Source of the DNA: Streptomyces sp. 7-21
GTDB lineage: Bacteria > Actinomycetota > Actinomycetes > Streptomycetales > Streptomycetaceae
Length of the DNA stretch: 64,000 nucleotides
Direction: 5' to 3'
NCBI RefSeq assembly: GCF_016741785.1
Contig: NZ_JAERRL010000007.1
Coordinates: 124,001 to 188,000 of the forward strand
Under the pieces are notes generated by a model. It did no database searches, was not told where the DNA came from, and saw nothing but the letters and a program-made list of their open reading frames with translations. Below are positions 24,610 through 34,277 of the stretch, piece by piece; positions within the stretch are counted from its first letter, which is position 1, and each line of letters starts with the position of its first letter. The position numbers and the translations under genes are program-made.

Positions 24610-26417
24610 CAGCCGTTTCCTTCCTGCTCCGAACGGTTGCGCTGTGCCTCGTTGAAGTCCTGGACGTTCTGCTCGTGTTCCTCCGGGTCGGCCGTGAAGC
24701 GGGTGTCACCTTCGCTGACGGTCACGAAGTACAGCCAGTCCCCCGGGGTCGGGTTGAGCGCGGCCTCCAGGGCCTGGTGGCCGGGGTTGCAGATCGGGCC
24801 GGGAGGAAGGCCGTACTCGACGTAGGTGTTGTACGGCGAGTCGATCTGGGTGTCCTCGATGGAGACATCGAGCGTGGAGCGGCCCAGCGCGTAGTTGACC
24901 GTCGAGTCGAACTGGAGCCGCATGTCGATCTCGAGCCGGTTGGCGATGACGCGGGAGACCTTGCCGAAGTCCTCGTCCTCCTGTGCTTCGGCCTGGACCA
25001 GGGAGGCGGTGACGAGCGCCTCACGCGGCGTCATGCCGGCCTCGGCGGCGGCCGATTCGAGATCGATCTCCTCGAACTCGGCCTCGGCGTGGTCGATCAT
25101 GTCCCGCAGCACGTCCTCGGGAGTCGTCTCCTGGCCCACAGGATAGGTCGAGGGGAACAGGAAGCCCTCGGGGTCGCCCTCGGCCCAGTCCGGCAGGCCA
25201 AGGTCCGCCTCTTCGGCGACCTGCTCGGTAGTGCCCTCGTCCAGGCCGAGCCGCTGGTCGATCGCGGCGTAGACCTGGGTGGCCCGCCAGCCCTCGGGGA
25301 TGGTGAGGTTGTTCCGCGAGGCGGGGTCGGTGAGCATCTCGAGCGCGGCCTCGGCGGACATCCGCTCGCGCAGGGTGTAGACGCCGGGCTGGATGCCGCT
25401 GGCGGCCTCCTCGTTGGCCAGGGCGACGTCGACGAACGCCTCGGCGCTGCGGACGACGCCGTTCTCGTAGAGGACAGCGGCGATGTCGGCGGCCGAGGAG
25501 CCCTGGGCGATCTCGATCTGGATCTCGCCCGTGCCGCGCCCCTCGTAGTCGGGCGCCGGCCCGAAGCGCTCCTGGTACTCCTGGTAGCCGAAGTAGCCGA
25601 CGGTGCCGATGCCGCCGACGAGGACCGCGGCGAGGGCGAGACAGCCGCAGCCCGCCCGCCGCTTGCGGGGTCTGCCGCCGCGCCGGCCCGCGCGGCCGGT
25701 CGTGCCGCCGCCGTCCCTGCCGTCGTCCCGGTCGTCCTCGTCATCGCGGCGGGAGAAGAAGTCACGCTCGCCCTGGTCAGGGCCGGGGTCCCAGCCGGTC
25801 TCGGGGTCGGGGCCCTCCCCCGCCCGGTGGCGGTCCCCGGGACTGCCCTGGCCGCCGTCGCGGCCGGGGGCGTAGCCGCCCCCCTGGCCCGGTCCACTGT
25901 CCGGGCCACTGTCCGGGCCGGGACCGGAGCCGTGGCCGGCGGCGTAACCGTCATAGCTGTCATAGCCGTCGTAGCCGCCGCGGCCGTCGCCGTGCGCCCC
26001 GGGGAGCCCGTCGTAGGGGCCGGGCTGCTGCACCTGGTGCGGCGCCTGCTGGAACGGCTCGGGTCCGTGGTCCTGCGGCGTCTGCGGCGGGTGCCCGGAC
26101 GCGGCCGGGAACTGCTGGGTGGCCGGGTAGCCGGCCTGCTGCGCCGAGGCATCGAACTGCCCCTGGTACTGCTGGCCGTAGGGGTCCTCCGGGTAGTAGT
26201 GCCCCGGGGCACCGGCGTCCGGGGCGCCGCCGGGCTGCGGGTAGTACTGCTGCTGGCCGCCGTAGGTGTCCCAGGAGTCCTGCGCCGGGTCCTGCTGGCC
26301 CTGCGCCTGGTGGGGCGCGGCGGTGCCGTGCTCCCCCTGCCAGCCTGGCCGGTCCCCGTACAGCGGGTCGTCGGAGTACCACGATTCGGAGCCAGTGCCC
26401 CGGCCATAGTCAGTCAT
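24609..26417 (-). CDS. mltG: Endolytic murein transglycosylase MltG
   Basis: MltG cleaves nascent glycan strands and helps set their length. The 602-residue protein has an unusually long, Gln/Pro/Gly/Tyr-rich cytoplasmic tail (1-250), a basic stretch, one transmembrane helix (about 257-277), then a LysM-like and the YceG catalytic domain. The catalytic Glu is about 477 in SLVQAEA, and EYGLPPGPICNPG is the usual C-terminal motif. The ATG at 26417 is preceded by AAGGGG. It lies between ruvX and aroE, the standard actinobacterial context. Confidence 0.93.
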   Translation of the reverse strand: MTDYGRGTGSESWYSDDPLYGDRPGWQGEHGTAAPHQAQGQQDPAQDSWDTYGGQQQYYPQPGGAPDAGAPGHYYPEDPYGQQYQGQFDASAQQAGYPATQQFPAASGHPPQTPQDHGPEPFQQAPHQVQQPGPYDGLPGAHGDGRGGYDGYDSYDGYAAGHGSGPGPDSGPDSGPGQGGGYAPGRDGGQGSPGDRHRAGEGPDPETGWDPGPDQGERDFFSRRDDEDDRDDGRDGGGTTGRAGRRGGRPRKRRAGCGCLALAAVLVGGIGTVGYFGYQEYQERFGPAPDYEGRGTGEIQIEIAQGSSAADIAAVLYENGVVRSAEAFVDVALANEEAASGIQPGVYTLRERMSAEAALEMLTDPASRNNLTIPEGWRATQVYAAIDQRLGLDEGTTEQVAEEADLGLPDWAEGDPEGFLFPSTYPVGQETTPEDVLRDMIDHAEAEFEEIDLESAAAEAGMTPREALVTASLVQAEAQEDEDFGKVSRVIANRLEIDMRLQFDSTVNYALGRSTLDVSIEDTQIDSPYNTYVEYGLPPGPICNPGHQALEAALNPTPGDWLYFVTVSEGDTRFTADPEEHEQNVQDFNEAQRNRSEQEGNG

Positions 26418-26516
26418 CGGTCCCCTTGTGACGGGTGTCGGCCACGCGTCTCCCCCCGCCAGGCGGCCGGGCACGCGGACGGCTGCCGTGTCGCGCCGAA
26501 CGTTACCGTATCGCGA

Positions 26517-26981
26517 TCAGACAACCACCTCGACGCACTCCCCTGGCGGGCGCCCGGACAGCCGCTCCGCTTCGAGCGCGCTCTGCAGGATCACGACGGC
26601 CGCGGCCTGGTCGATGCGCGAACGGCCCCGCTTGGCCGAGACGCCTGACATCCGCATGTCACGGGCGGCTGTCACCGTGGACATCCGCTCGTCGACCAGC
26701 CGCACCGGAACCGGGGCGACGCGGCGGGCAATCCGCTGGGCGAGGGCCCGCGCGGTGGCGGCTGCGCGGCCCTCGGTGCCGTTGAGCGACCGCGGCAGCC
26801 CGACGACGACCTCGATCGGTTCATACTCCGCGACGAGCTGCGACAGGCGGCGCAGGGCGGCGGGAGTGTCCCGCGCGGGCACGGTCTCCACCGGCGTCGC
26901 CAGCAGACCGTCCGGATCGCACGAGGCGACGCCGATGCGGGCCGCGCCCGCATCGACGCCGAGCCTGCGGCCGCGGCGCAT
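26517..26981 (-). CDS. ruvX: RuvX/YqgF family RNase H-fold nuclease
   Basis: This 154-residue protein belongs to the YqgF family implicated in 16S rRNA processing and sometimes termed a Holliday junction resolvase. The first acidic residue is Asp10 in LGVDAGAARIG, followed by VVVGLPRSLNGTEG, LVDERMST and DQAAAVVILQ with the later acidic sites. The ATG at 26981 shares one base with the alaS stop (TGATG); a GTG one codon earlier is possible. Confidence 0.92.
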   Translation of the reverse strand: MRRGRRLGVDAGAARIGVASCDPDGLLATPVETVPARDTPAALRRLSQLVAEYEPIEVVVGLPRSLNGTEGRAAATARALAQRIARRVAPVPVRLVDERMSTVTAARDMRMSGVSAKRGRSRIDQAAAVVILQSALEAERLSGRPPGECVEVVV

Positions 26982-29647
26982 CACGCCTCCCTGACGAGGC
27001 GTTCGACGGTCTCGAGCGCCTGGTCGATGGCGGCCGGGTCCTGGCCGCCGCCCTGGGCGAGGTCGGGCTTGCCGCCACCGCCGCCGCCGAGCGCCCGGGC
27101 AGCGGCGCGCACCAGGTCGCCCGCCTTCAGGCCGCGTTCGCGGGCGGCGTCGTTGGTGGCGATGACGGTGAGCGGGCGGCCCTTGGTGACGGTGAAGAGG
27201 GCGACCACGGCGGGCCGGCCGCCGGTGATGCGGCCGCGCACGTCCAGCACGAGCGTGCGCAGGTCCTCCGGCGTGGTGCCGTCGGGCACCCGGCCGCTGG
27301 CCAGGGCGACGCCGTTGACGTCCCGCGCGGACTCGGCCAGGCCGCCGGCGGCCTGGAGCACCTTCTCGGCGCGGAACCGCTCGATCTCCTTCTCGGCTTC
27401 CTTCAGGCGGGCCAGCATGCCGGCGACCCGCTCCGGCAGCTCCTCCGGGCGGCCCTTCATCAGCTCGGTCAGCTGGGCCACGACCGTGTGCTCGCGGGCC
27501 AGGAAGCGGTACGCGTCGGTGCCGACGAGGGCCTCGACCCGCCGCACGCCGGAGCCGATGGACGACTCGCCCAGCAGCTTCACCAGGCCGAGCTGGGCGG
27601 TGTTGTGCACGTGGGTGCCGCCGCACAGCTCCTTGGAGTAGTCACCGATGGTGACGACGCGGACCTGGTCGCCGTACTTCTCGCCGAACTCGGCGATGGC
27701 GCCCTGCCGCTTGGCCTCCTCCATGGGCATCACCTCGGCGGTGACGTCCAGTTCGCGGGCCAGCACCTCGTTGATCTTCTGCTCGACGTCCAGCAGCACC
27801 GGCGTCGGCACGGCCGACGGCGAGCCGAAGTCGAAGCGGAAGCGCCCGGGAGCGTTCTCCGAGCCCGCCTGGGCGGCGGTGGGGCCGAGAGCGTCGCGCA
27901 GCGCCTGGTGCGTCAGGTGCGTGGCGCTGTGGGCGCGGGCGATGGCCCGGCGGCGCGCGGTGTCGATCTGGCAGTACACCCCGGCGCCGACGGTGACCTC
28001 GCCGACCTGGACGACGCCCTTGTGCACGCTGACGCGGGGCACGGGCTGCTGCACGTCGCGCACCTCGATGACGGCGCCGTTGTCCGCCTTGATGCGGCCG
28101 GTGTCCGGCTGCTGGCCACCGCCCTCGGCGTAGAACGGGGTGCGGTCGAGCACGACCTCGACCTCGTCGCCCTCGTGCGCCGCGGGAGAGCTCACGCCGT
28201 TGACGAGGAGGCCGACGATGCTGGCCTCGCCCGCGGTGTGGGTGTAGCCGGTGAACTCGGTGCCGCCGGACCGGTCCGCGATCTCGCGGTAGGCCGTCAG
28301 GTCGGCGTGGCCCTGCTTCTTGGCGCGGGCGTCGGCCTTGGCGCGCTCGCGCTGCTCCTTCATCAGGCGGCGGAAGCCGGCCTCGTCCACGGACAGCCCC
28401 TGCTCGGCGGCCATCTCCAGGGTGAGGTCGATGGGGAAGCCCCAGGTGTCGTGGAGCAGGAACGCCTTGTCGCCGGGGAGCACCGCGGAGCCGCGGGCCT
28501 TGGTCTCGGACACGGCGGCGTCGAAGATGCCGGTGCCGGCGTTGAGGGTGCGCAGGAAGGCGGCCTCCTCGGCGAGCGCGACCGTCTCGATGCGCTTGCG
28601 GTCGGTCAGCAGCTCCGGGTACTGCTGGCCCATCGACTTCAGCACGACGTCGGCGAGGTCCGCGACGACCGGGCCGGTGGCGCCGAGGATCCGCATGTTG
28701 CGGATGGCGCGCCGCATGATGCGCCGCAGCACGTAGCCGCGGCCCTCGTTGCCCGGCGTGACGCCGTCGCCGATGAGCATCATGGACGTGCGCATGTGGT
28801 CGGCGACGACGCGCAGCGAGACGTCCTGGCGCTCGTCGGCGCCGTAGCGGGTGCCGGTCAGCTCGGCGGCGCGGTCGATCACCACGCGCAGCGTGTCCGT
28901 CTCGTACATGTTGCGGACGCCCTGCAGCACCATCGCCAGGCGCTCCAGGCCGAGGCCGGTGTCGATGTTCCGGGCCGGCAGGTCCCCCAGGATCGGGTAG
29001 TCGTCCTTGCCCTCGCCCGGCCCGCGCTCGTACTGCATGAACACGAGGTTCCACAGCTCCACGTAGCGCTCGTCGTTGACGGCGGGGCCGCCTTCGGGAC
29101 CGAACTCGGGGCCGCGGTCGTAGTTGATCTCGGAGCAGGGGCCGCAGGGACCGGGCACGCCCATGGACCAGAAGTTCGAGTCCATGCCAAGGCGCTGGAT
29201 CCGCTCGGCGGGCACGCCGATCACGTCCCGCCAGATCTGCTCGGCCTCGTCATCGCGCTCGTAGACGGTGATCCACAGCCGCTCGGGGTCCAGGCCGTAG
29301 CCGCCGTCGTCAACGGAGGTGGTGAGCAGCTCCCAGGCGAAGCGGATGGCGCCTTCCTTGAAGTAGTCGCCGAAGGAGAAGTTGCCGCACATCTGGAAGA
29401 AGGTGCCGTGACGGGTGGTCTTGCCGACCTCCTCGATGTCCGGCGTGCGGACGCACTTCTGCACGCTCACGGCCCGCCGGTACGGCGGTGTGGCCTCGCC
29501 GAGGAAGTAGGGCTTGAACGGCACCATGCCCGCGTTGACCAGCAGCAGCGTCGGGTCGTCGGCGATCAGCGACGCCGACGGCACGACGGTGTGCCCGCGC
29601 TTCTCGAAGAAGCTCAGCCAGCGGCGGCGGATTTCAGCCGACTCCAT
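26981..29647 (-). CDS. alaS: Alanyl-tRNA synthetase
   Basis: AlaS charges tRNA-Ala and edits Ser and Gly mistakes. The 888-residue enzyme has the class II catalytic core (1-240, with [20 protein letters not shown]), the tRNA-recognition helices, the editing domain with zinc ligands HSATH and CGGTH, and a C-terminal oligomerisation region with a [15 protein letters not shown] hinge. It is followed by ruvX and preceded by two small membrane genes; all three junctions overlap or nearly touch. Confidence 0.97.
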   Translation of the reverse strand: MESAEIRRRWLSFFEKRGHTVVPSASLIADDPTLLLVNAGMVPFKPYFLGEATPPYRRAVSVQKCVRTPDIEEVGKTTRHGTFFQMCGNFSFGDYFKEGAIRFAWELLTTSVDDGGYGLDPERLWITVYERDDEAEQIWRDVIGVPAERIQRLGMDSNFWSMGVPGPCGPCSEINYDRGPEFGPEGGPAVNDERYVELWNLVFMQYERGPGEGKDDYPILGDLPARNIDTGLGLERLAMVLQGVRNMYETDTLRVVIDRAAELTGTRYGADERQDVSLRVVADHMRTSMMLIGDGVTPGNEGRGYVLRRIMRRAIRNMRILGATGPVVADLADVVLKSMGQQYPELLTDRKRIETVALAEEAAFLRTLNAGTGIFDAAVSETKARGSAVLPGDKAFLLHDTWGFPIDLTLEMAAEQGLSVDEAGFRRLMKEQRERAKADARAKKQGHADLTAYREIADRSGGTEFTGYTHTAGEASIVGLLVNGVSSPAAHEGDEVEVVLDRTPFYAEGGGQQPDTGRIKADNGAVIEVRDVQQPVPRVSVHKGVVQVGEVTVGAGVYCQIDTARRRAIARAHSATHLTHQALRDALGPTAAQAGSENAPGRFRFDFGSPSAVPTPVLLDVEQKINEVLARELDVTAEVMPMEEAKRQGAIAEFGEKYGDQVRVVTIGDYSKELCGGTHVHNTAQLGLVKLLGESSIGSGVRRVEALVGTDAYRFLAREHTVVAQLTELMKGRPEELPERVAGMLARLKEAEKEIERFRAEKVLQAAGGLAESARDVNGVALASGRVPDGTTPEDLRTLVLDVRGRITGGRPAVVALFTVTKGRPLTVIATNDAARERGLKAGDLVRAAARALGGGGGGKPDLAQGGGQDPAAIDQALETVERLVREA

Positions 29648-29955
29648 CAGTGGTCCTCTTTTCGGGTCGTCAGGGTGGTGCGCGTGAGCGGGGTGACGGG
29701 AAGGGTGCGGGGACGGGCCGTCTCGCTGTCCGGGGTCAGGCCCAGCGCCTGGTTCAGCTCGTCCTCGCGCTGGGCCATGCCGGCCCGCACGTCGTGCGCG
29801 AACGCGCGGACGCGCCGGCCGGCCGCGGCGGCACGGCCCGCGGCCTGTGCGGGAAGGCTGTCGGGCGCCAGGCCGCGCAGGGTGCGCTGGACCTTGGTGG
29901 TGGCCCAGATACCGGCGGCGGCGCCTGTGGTGAACCAGAAGGCGCGGCGGAACAT
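29647..29955 (-). CDS. Small hypothetical membrane-associated protein (DUF6167-like)
   Basis: The 102-residue protein starts [22 protein letters not shown], a single hydrophobic stretch that could insert in the membrane, followed by basic helices and a polar tail. Its position between a DUF948 gene and alaS, with a TGATG overlap onto alaS, is the same as in other Streptomyces as far as I recall. It has no catalytic motif and its function is unknown. Confidence 0.75.
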   Translation of the reverse strand: MFRRAFWFTTGAAAGIWATTKVQRTLRGLAPDSLPAQAAGRAAAAGRRVRAFAHDVRAGMAQREDELNQALGLTPDSETARPRTLPVTPLTRTTLTTRKEDH

Positions 29956-29961
29956 GGCGGG

Positions 29962-30408
29962 TCAGTCCTTTCCCCTCAGGCGCCGCTGCCGGCGCCCTGT
30001 GCGAGCCCGCCGCGCGGGCGGAACGGCCCGGATCGCGGCGGCGCGCCCGTCGGGCGTGTCCCGGCCGCGGCGGGCGAGTGCCTGGCGGACCCCGAACCCG
30101 AACGCGGCGACCTTGACCAGCGGGCCGCCGAAGGCGGTGGCCACCGTGCTGGAAAGCGCGGAAGCATTGGCGGCGGCGTCCTGGACGTCCGTGGTGATGC
30201 TGTCCACCCGGTCCAGCTGCTCCTGGGCCGAGCGGACGGTCGCGGACGCCTCGCCGAGCAGCGGGACGGCGCGCTCGGTCACGTGGTGCACCAGCGTGGT
30301 CGCGGCCCTGAGCACCTGGGCCAGCCTCGCCAGCACCACGGCGAGAAAAGACACCAGGATGGCCCAGAAAACGGCCACCAGGAGACCGGCTACCTCGCCA
30401 CCGGACAC
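29962..30408 (-). CDS. DUF948 membrane protein
   Basis: This 148-residue protein has one N-terminal transmembrane helix (about 5-27, [21 protein letters not shown]), then a helical segment of the DUF948 type ([25 protein letters not shown]) and a basic tail. Related proteins include a Staphylococcus general-stress protein, but no biochemical role is established. The GTG at 30408 has GGGAAGCGGAG upstream. It is in the rpsD-alaS transcript group. Confidence 0.75.
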   Translation of the reverse strand: MSGGEVAGLLVAVFWAILVSFLAVVLARLAQVLRAATTLVHHVTERAVPLLGEASATVRSAQEQLDRVDSITTDVQDAAANASALSSTVATAFGGPLVKVAAFGFGVRQALARRGRDTPDGRAAAIRAVPPARRARTGRRQRRLRGKD

Positions 30409-30574
30409 GTGCTCCGCTTCCCTCGTCTGCGTCCTGCCGGACGGGTCGTCTGGGGTTCTGGGCCGCCGCAGCCCCGGCCGGAGGCCGCGTGGGCGTGACA
30501 GCGCGGCGGCGGACAGGAGACGACCTTATCGCGCCCCGGGGACTGGCCCGTACCGGATTCCGGGAGCGGGGCGG

Positions 30575-31186
30575 TCAGCGGGCGTAGTACTCGACCACCA
30601 GCTGCTCGTCGCAGACCACCGGGACCTCGCGGCGGACCGGGGTGCGGTCCAGCCGGAACGCCAGGGCGGGGAGGTTGACCTCCAGGTAGCGGGGCGTCTC
30701 GCCGTCCGTCGCGTACCCGCCCTCGCGCGCGACGAGGAACGGGTGCTTGCCGCGGCTGCGCTCGCGGACGGTCACGACGTCGTCCGGGCGGACGCGGAAG
30801 GACGGCTTGTCGACCTTGGCGCCGTTGACCGCGATGTGGCCGTGCACGACCATCTGGCGGGCCTGGTAGATGGTGCGGGCGAAACCGGCGCGCAGGACCA
30901 GCGCGTCGAGCCGGCGCTCCAGCTCGGCGATGAGCGCCTCGCCGGTCTTGCCCTGCACCTTGCGGGCGCGCTCGTAGGCACGGACCATCTGGCGCTCGCT
31001 GATGTCGTACTGGGCGCGCAGCCGCTGCTTCTCCAGCAGGCGGACCTTGTAGTCACTGGTCTGCTTCCGGCCGCGTCCGTGCTGCCCGGGAGGGTAGGGA
31101 CGGCGCTCGAGGTGGCCGGCAGCCTTGGGGGTCAGGGCCACGCCGAGGGCGCGGGACTTCCTGACCTTGGGACGCGACTGGTTCAC
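30575..31186 (-). CDS. rpsD: 30S ribosomal protein S4
   Basis: S4 nucleates assembly of the 30S subunit on the 5' domain of 16S rRNA. The 203-residue protein has the S4 RNA-binding domain (about 93-155, [22 protein letters not shown]). It lacks the N-terminal zinc-binding cysteines of C+ forms and has one cysteine near the C-terminus, so it is the zinc-independent C- type. It starts at a GTG behind AGGGAGG. Only 55 bases separate it from the divergent DUF2470 gene, and these contain an iron box. Confidence 0.96.
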   Translation of the reverse strand: MNQSRPKVRKSRALGVALTPKAAGHLERRPYPPGQHGRGRKQTSDYKVRLLEKQRLRAQYDISERQMVRAYERARKVQGKTGEALIAELERRLDALVLRAGFARTIYQARQMVVHGHIAVNGAKVDKPSFRVRPDDVVTVRERSRGKHPFLVAREGGYATDGETPRYLEVNLPALAFRLDRTPVRREVPVVCDEQLVVEYYAR

Positions 31187-31210
31187 GGTGGACAGACCTC
31201 CCTGTAAGTT
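31182..31210 (+). promoter_or_regulatory. Candidate promoter of the DUF2470 gene
   Basis: TTCACG (31182-31187) and TAAGTT (31205-31210) are spaced by 17 bases. The -35 lies across the rpsD start codon and the -10 touches the iron box. Initiation near 31217 would leave a short leader with GAGGAG before the ATG at 31242. This is a pattern match only. Confidence 0.4.
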
Positions 31211-31227
31211 AGGTAAGGCTTACCTTA
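31209..31227 (+). promoter_or_regulatory. Iron box (DmdR/IdeR-type operator)
   Basis: TTAGGTAAGGCTTACCTTA matches the actinobacterial iron-box consensus TTAGGTTAGGCTAACCTAA at 16 of 19 positions, and its core AGGTAAG-G-CTTACCT (31211-31225) is a perfect dyad. It lies just downstream of a candidate -10, an ideal position for Fe(II)-dependent repression of the DUF2470 gene. It also lies upstream of rpsD on the other strand. Confidence 0.75.
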
Positions 31228-31241
31228 TCTGAGGAGATCGC

Positions 31242-32066
31242 ATGGTCCGACCTGGGAGGCCCGTGCGGAACGACGGCCCGCCGCGGTCCGGCGAGTCCGC
31301 CCGGCGGCCGGCCGCCGCCGAACGCGTACGCACCCTCGTGGAGTCCAACGCCTCCGGCGCCCTCACGATTCCTGGCCTGGCCGCCGGCGCCCGGGACGAC
31401 CAGGCGCTGGGCCACAGCCCGCCGGAGGTCCGTGCCGTGGCGCCGTCGGGCGACATCTACCTGCTGGTGCCGGCCGGTTCGCCCGCCGCGCGGGCGGCCG
31501 CGCACGCGGCCGGCGAGGAGCTGGCCGCTGTGATGGACCTCACGGATGTCGCACCGGTCTCCGTGCCCCACCGGATCCGGGGCCGCGGCTGGATCGCCGG
31601 CTGGCTGACCGCCGCCCGGCGCAGCGAGCGGGCCTGGGCCGGCGCCCTGCTGGCCCGGCGGCACCCCACCGGGCCGATGGAGGGCCCGCACTGGGCGCTG
31701 CTGCGGATGGAGATGGGCGAGGGCTACACCGACGACCTGTGGGGCGCGGCCCGCGTCGGACCCGAGGAGTTCGCCGCCGCCGAGTCCGACCCGGTCTCCC
31801 GCCACGAAGCCGACCTGCTCCAGCACCTCGCGTGCTGCCACGGGGAGCGGCTGGCGGGGCTGGCCGGTCTCCTCAGCGAGGAGGAGCGCGGCAGGACCCA
31901 GGGCCGCCGCGTGGTGCCGCTGAGCCTCGACCGCTTCGGCCTGCGGGTGCGTTTCTGCGGCGCCGGCCCGGGCTGCTACGACGCGCGCTTCGACTTCCCG
32001 GAGCCGGTGCGGGACGCGGCCGGGCTGCGGCGCGCGCTGCGCCGCCTGCTGGACGCCGCCGCGTAG
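31242..32066 (+). CDS. DUF2470 protein, probable iron-regulated heme-related protein
   Basis: The 274-residue protein has an N-terminal split-barrel-like region (ESNASGALTIPG...GDIYLLVPAGS) and a C-terminal DUF2470 domain (SRHEADLLQHLACCHGERLAGLAGL) as found in HugZ-type heme-utilisation and pyridoxamine-oxidase-fold proteins. The iron box directly upstream supports a role in iron or heme metabolism. The ATG is preceded by GAGGAG. It converges with rarA across 15 bases. Whether it binds or degrades heme cannot be told from sequence. Confidence 0.75.
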   Translation: MVRPGRPVRNDGPPRSGESARRPAAAERVRTLVESNASGALTIPGLAAGARDDQALGHSPPEVRAVAPSGDIYLLVPAGSPAARAAAHAAGEELAAVMDLTDVAPVSVPHRIRGRGWIAGWLTAARRSERAWAGALLARRHPTGPMEGPHWALLRMEMGEGYTDDLWGAARVGPEEFAAAESDPVSRHEADLLQHLACCHGERLAGLAGLLSEEERGRTQGRRVVPLSLDRFGLRVRFCGAGPGCYDARFDFPEPVRDAAGLRRALRRLLDAAA

Positions 32067-32081
32067 CGGCCGACGCCCGGG

Positions 32082-33434
32082 TCAGGGACGGTCCGCCAGG
32101 CGCTCGCGGATCCGTTCTAGCACCTCGGCGCAGCGCGCCTCCGCGCCGTGCCGGGTCGGGGTGTAGTAGCGCTTCCCGTCGACGGCGTCCGGGGCGTACT
32201 GCTGGGCGGCGATGCCGCCGGGCAGGTCGTGCGGGTACTGGTACCCCTGGCCGTGTCCCAGCTTCTTTGCCCCCTGGTAGTGGCTGTCCCGCAGGTGCGC
32301 CGGGACAGGCCCGGCGAGCCCCGCGCGCACGTCGGCCAGCGCCGCGTCGATGGCCGTCACCGCGGAGTTGGACTTCGGGGCCAGGGCGAGTGCGATCGTG
32401 GCGTGGCTGAGAGTGATCCGCGCCTCGGGGAATCCGATCATCGCCACGGCCTGCGCCGCGGCGACCGCCGTCTGGAGCGCCGTGGGATCGGCCATGCCGA
32501 TGTCCTCGCTGGCGGAGATCATCAGCCGGCGGGCGATGAACCGGGGGTCCTCCCCCGCCTCGATCATCCGCGCCAGGTAGTGGAGCGCGGCGTCCACATC
32601 CGAGCCGCGGATCGACTTGATCAGCGCGCTGGCCACATCGTAGTGCTGGTCGCCGTCCCGGTCGTAGGCCACCGCGGCCCGGTCGACGGCCTCCTCCAGC
32701 ACGGACAGGGAGACCTCCTCCTGGCCCTGTGCCAGGGCGGCGCCCGCGCCCGCCTCCAGGGCGGTCAGCGCCCGGCGCGCGTCCCCGCCCGCGATGCGCA
32801 GCAGGTGCTCCTCGGCGTCCTCGGTGAGCCGCACGGAGCCCGCCAGGCCCCGTTCGTCGGTGACGGCGCGGCGTACCAGGCCCCGCACGTCCTCCTCGGT
32901 CAGCGGCTCCAGCGTCAGCAGCAGCGAGCGGGACAGCAGCGGGGAGATCACCGAGAAGTACGGGTTCTCCGTCGTGGCGGCGATGAGCGTCACCCAGCGG
33001 TTCTCCACGGCCGGCAGCAGTGAGTCCTGCTGGGCCTTGCTGAACCGGTGGATCTCGTCGAGGAAGAGCACCGTCTCCTTGCCGTAGGCGCCCGAGGAGC
33101 GGCGCGCGCCGTCGATGACCGCCCGGACCTCCTTGACGCCCGCCGTGATCGCCGACAGCTCCACGAAGCGCTTGTCCGTGGCCTGGCTGACGACATAGGC
33201 CAGCGTCGTCTTCCCCGTGCCGGGCGGGCCCCAGAGGATGACGGACGACGGCCCCGCGGGCCCCCGGCGCCCCTCCCCGACCAGCCGCCGCAGCGGCGAG
33301 CCGGGGCGCAGCAGATGCCGCTGCCCGACGACTTCGTCCAGGGAGCGGGGGCGCATGCGCACAGCGAGCGGGCTGGCGGCGGGGTCCTTCTCGGCGCGCT
33401 CCTCCGCCGCAGCGGTGAACAGATCGGGCTCCAC
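32082..33434 (-). CDS. rarA: Replication-associated recombination protein A (RarA/MgsA)
   Basis: RarA is a clamp-loader-like AAA+ ATPase acting at stalled forks. The 450-residue protein has Walker [10 protein letters not shown] (69-77), Walker B LFLDEIHR (123-130), sensor 1 IAATTENP, an arginine finger region SPLLSRS, and the C-terminal tetramerisation domain with [20 protein letters not shown]. It starts at GTG 33434. Confidence 0.95.
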   Translation of the reverse strand: MEPDLFTAAAEERAEKDPAASPLAVRMRPRSLDEVVGQRHLLRPGSPLRRLVGEGRRGPAGPSSVILWGPPGTGKTTLAYVVSQATDKRFVELSAITAGVKEVRAVIDGARRSSGAYGKETVLFLDEIHRFSKAQQDSLLPAVENRWVTLIAATTENPYFSVISPLLSRSLLLTLEPLTEEDVRGLVRRAVTDERGLAGSVRLTEDAEEHLLRIAGGDARRALTALEAGAGAALAQGQEEVSLSVLEEAVDRAAVAYDRDGDQHYDVASALIKSIRGSDVDAALHYLARMIEAGEDPRFIARRLMISASEDIGMADPTALQTAVAAAQAVAMIGFPEARITLSHATIALALAPKSNSAVTAIDAALADVRAGLAGPVPAHLRDSHYQGAKKLGHGQGYQYPHDLPGGIAAQQYAPDAVDGKRYYTPTRHGAEARCAEVLERIRERLADRP

Positions 33435-33509
33435 GCGTCCGACCCTAAGCCACCGCGCCGGCAGCCCCGTCCGTGCCCGCCTCCCGGCCGGCGCCGGGGC
33501 GCGGCCGGG

Positions 33510-34160
33510 TCAGCTGGTCCAGAAGTCCCACCAGCGGGTCAGCACCAGCATGCCGATGACGGCGACGTGCAGCACCGGGAAGAGCCAGTGGAACTCCTCC
33601 AGGGTCCGCTTGAGCCCCGCCGGTGCCGGCAGGTGGCCCTGGCGGACGTTGTGCCAGGTCGTGTACCAGAACATGGTGATCGTGGCGACCCAGACCAGGC
33701 AGCACCACAGGCACAGGGCGCCGATGTTGTACAGCGACTGGTACTGCAGCCAGGTGCAGAAGGCGACACCGAAGAGGGTGCCGCCCTGGAGGCCCAGCCA
33801 GAACCAGCGCCGGTACCGGGCCCCGGCCAGCAGGCCCATGCCGATGGCGATGACCGCGCCGTAGGCGACCAGCCCCAGCATGGGGTTGGGGAAGCCGAAG
33901 GCCTCCGCCTGGTCGCTCTCCATGACGCTGCCGCACGAGACGACGGGGTTGAGGCTGCACGACGGGGTGTAGATGCGGCCCTCGGCCTTGTACTCCAGGA
34001 TGTGGTTCTTGTCGAGGGTGATCACCCAGGCCGCCAGCAGCCCGGCGAAGCCCGTGATCACCAGCAGCAGCGCGAAGGGGCGCCCCGCACCCGCACCCGC
34101 GTCCCGCTCCGGGCGCGGGGGCTCGCTCGTGCGGACCTCGTCCACCACCGATGCCGTCAT
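33510..34160 (-). CDS. Vitamin K epoxide reductase (VKOR) family protein
   Basis: Actinobacterial VKOR reoxidises secreted DsbA-like proteins, passing electrons to menaquinone. This 216-residue form has several transmembrane helices, the loop cysteines Cys68 and Cys76, and the active-site pair Cys150-LW-Cys153. The chosen ATG at 34160 gives MTASVVDEV; an ATG 14 codons earlier lacks a ribosome-binding site. No partner DsbA adjoins it; the thioredoxin-fold protein at 61331 has no signal peptide and is unlikely to be its substrate. Confidence 0.88.
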   Translation of the reverse strand: MTASVVDEVRTSEPPRPERDAGAGAGRPFALLLVITGFAGLLAAWVITLDKNHILEYKAEGRIYTPSCSLNPVVSCGSVMESDQAEAFGFPNPMLGLVAYGAVIAIGMGLLAGARYRRWFWLGLQGGTLFGVAFCTWLQYQSLYNIGALCLWCCLVWVATITMFWYTTWHNVRQGHLPAPAGLKRTLEEFHWLFPVLHVAVIGMLVLTRWWDFWTS

Positions 34161-34277
34161 CTCACCATCCGTCTCTGCCGGGTACGGCACCCCATTGTGC
34201 ACCAGGCGCTGCGGCCCGGTACCCCGCCGTATCAGCCGTTCGGAGCACCGGGCCCGCGGGGAATCCGGCGCGGTGGC

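Noticed and set aside
27488..31207. 1239-codon open frame on the plus strand across alaS to rpsD
   Set aside because: It spans five real genes on the other strand and is a compositional artefact with no recognisable domain.
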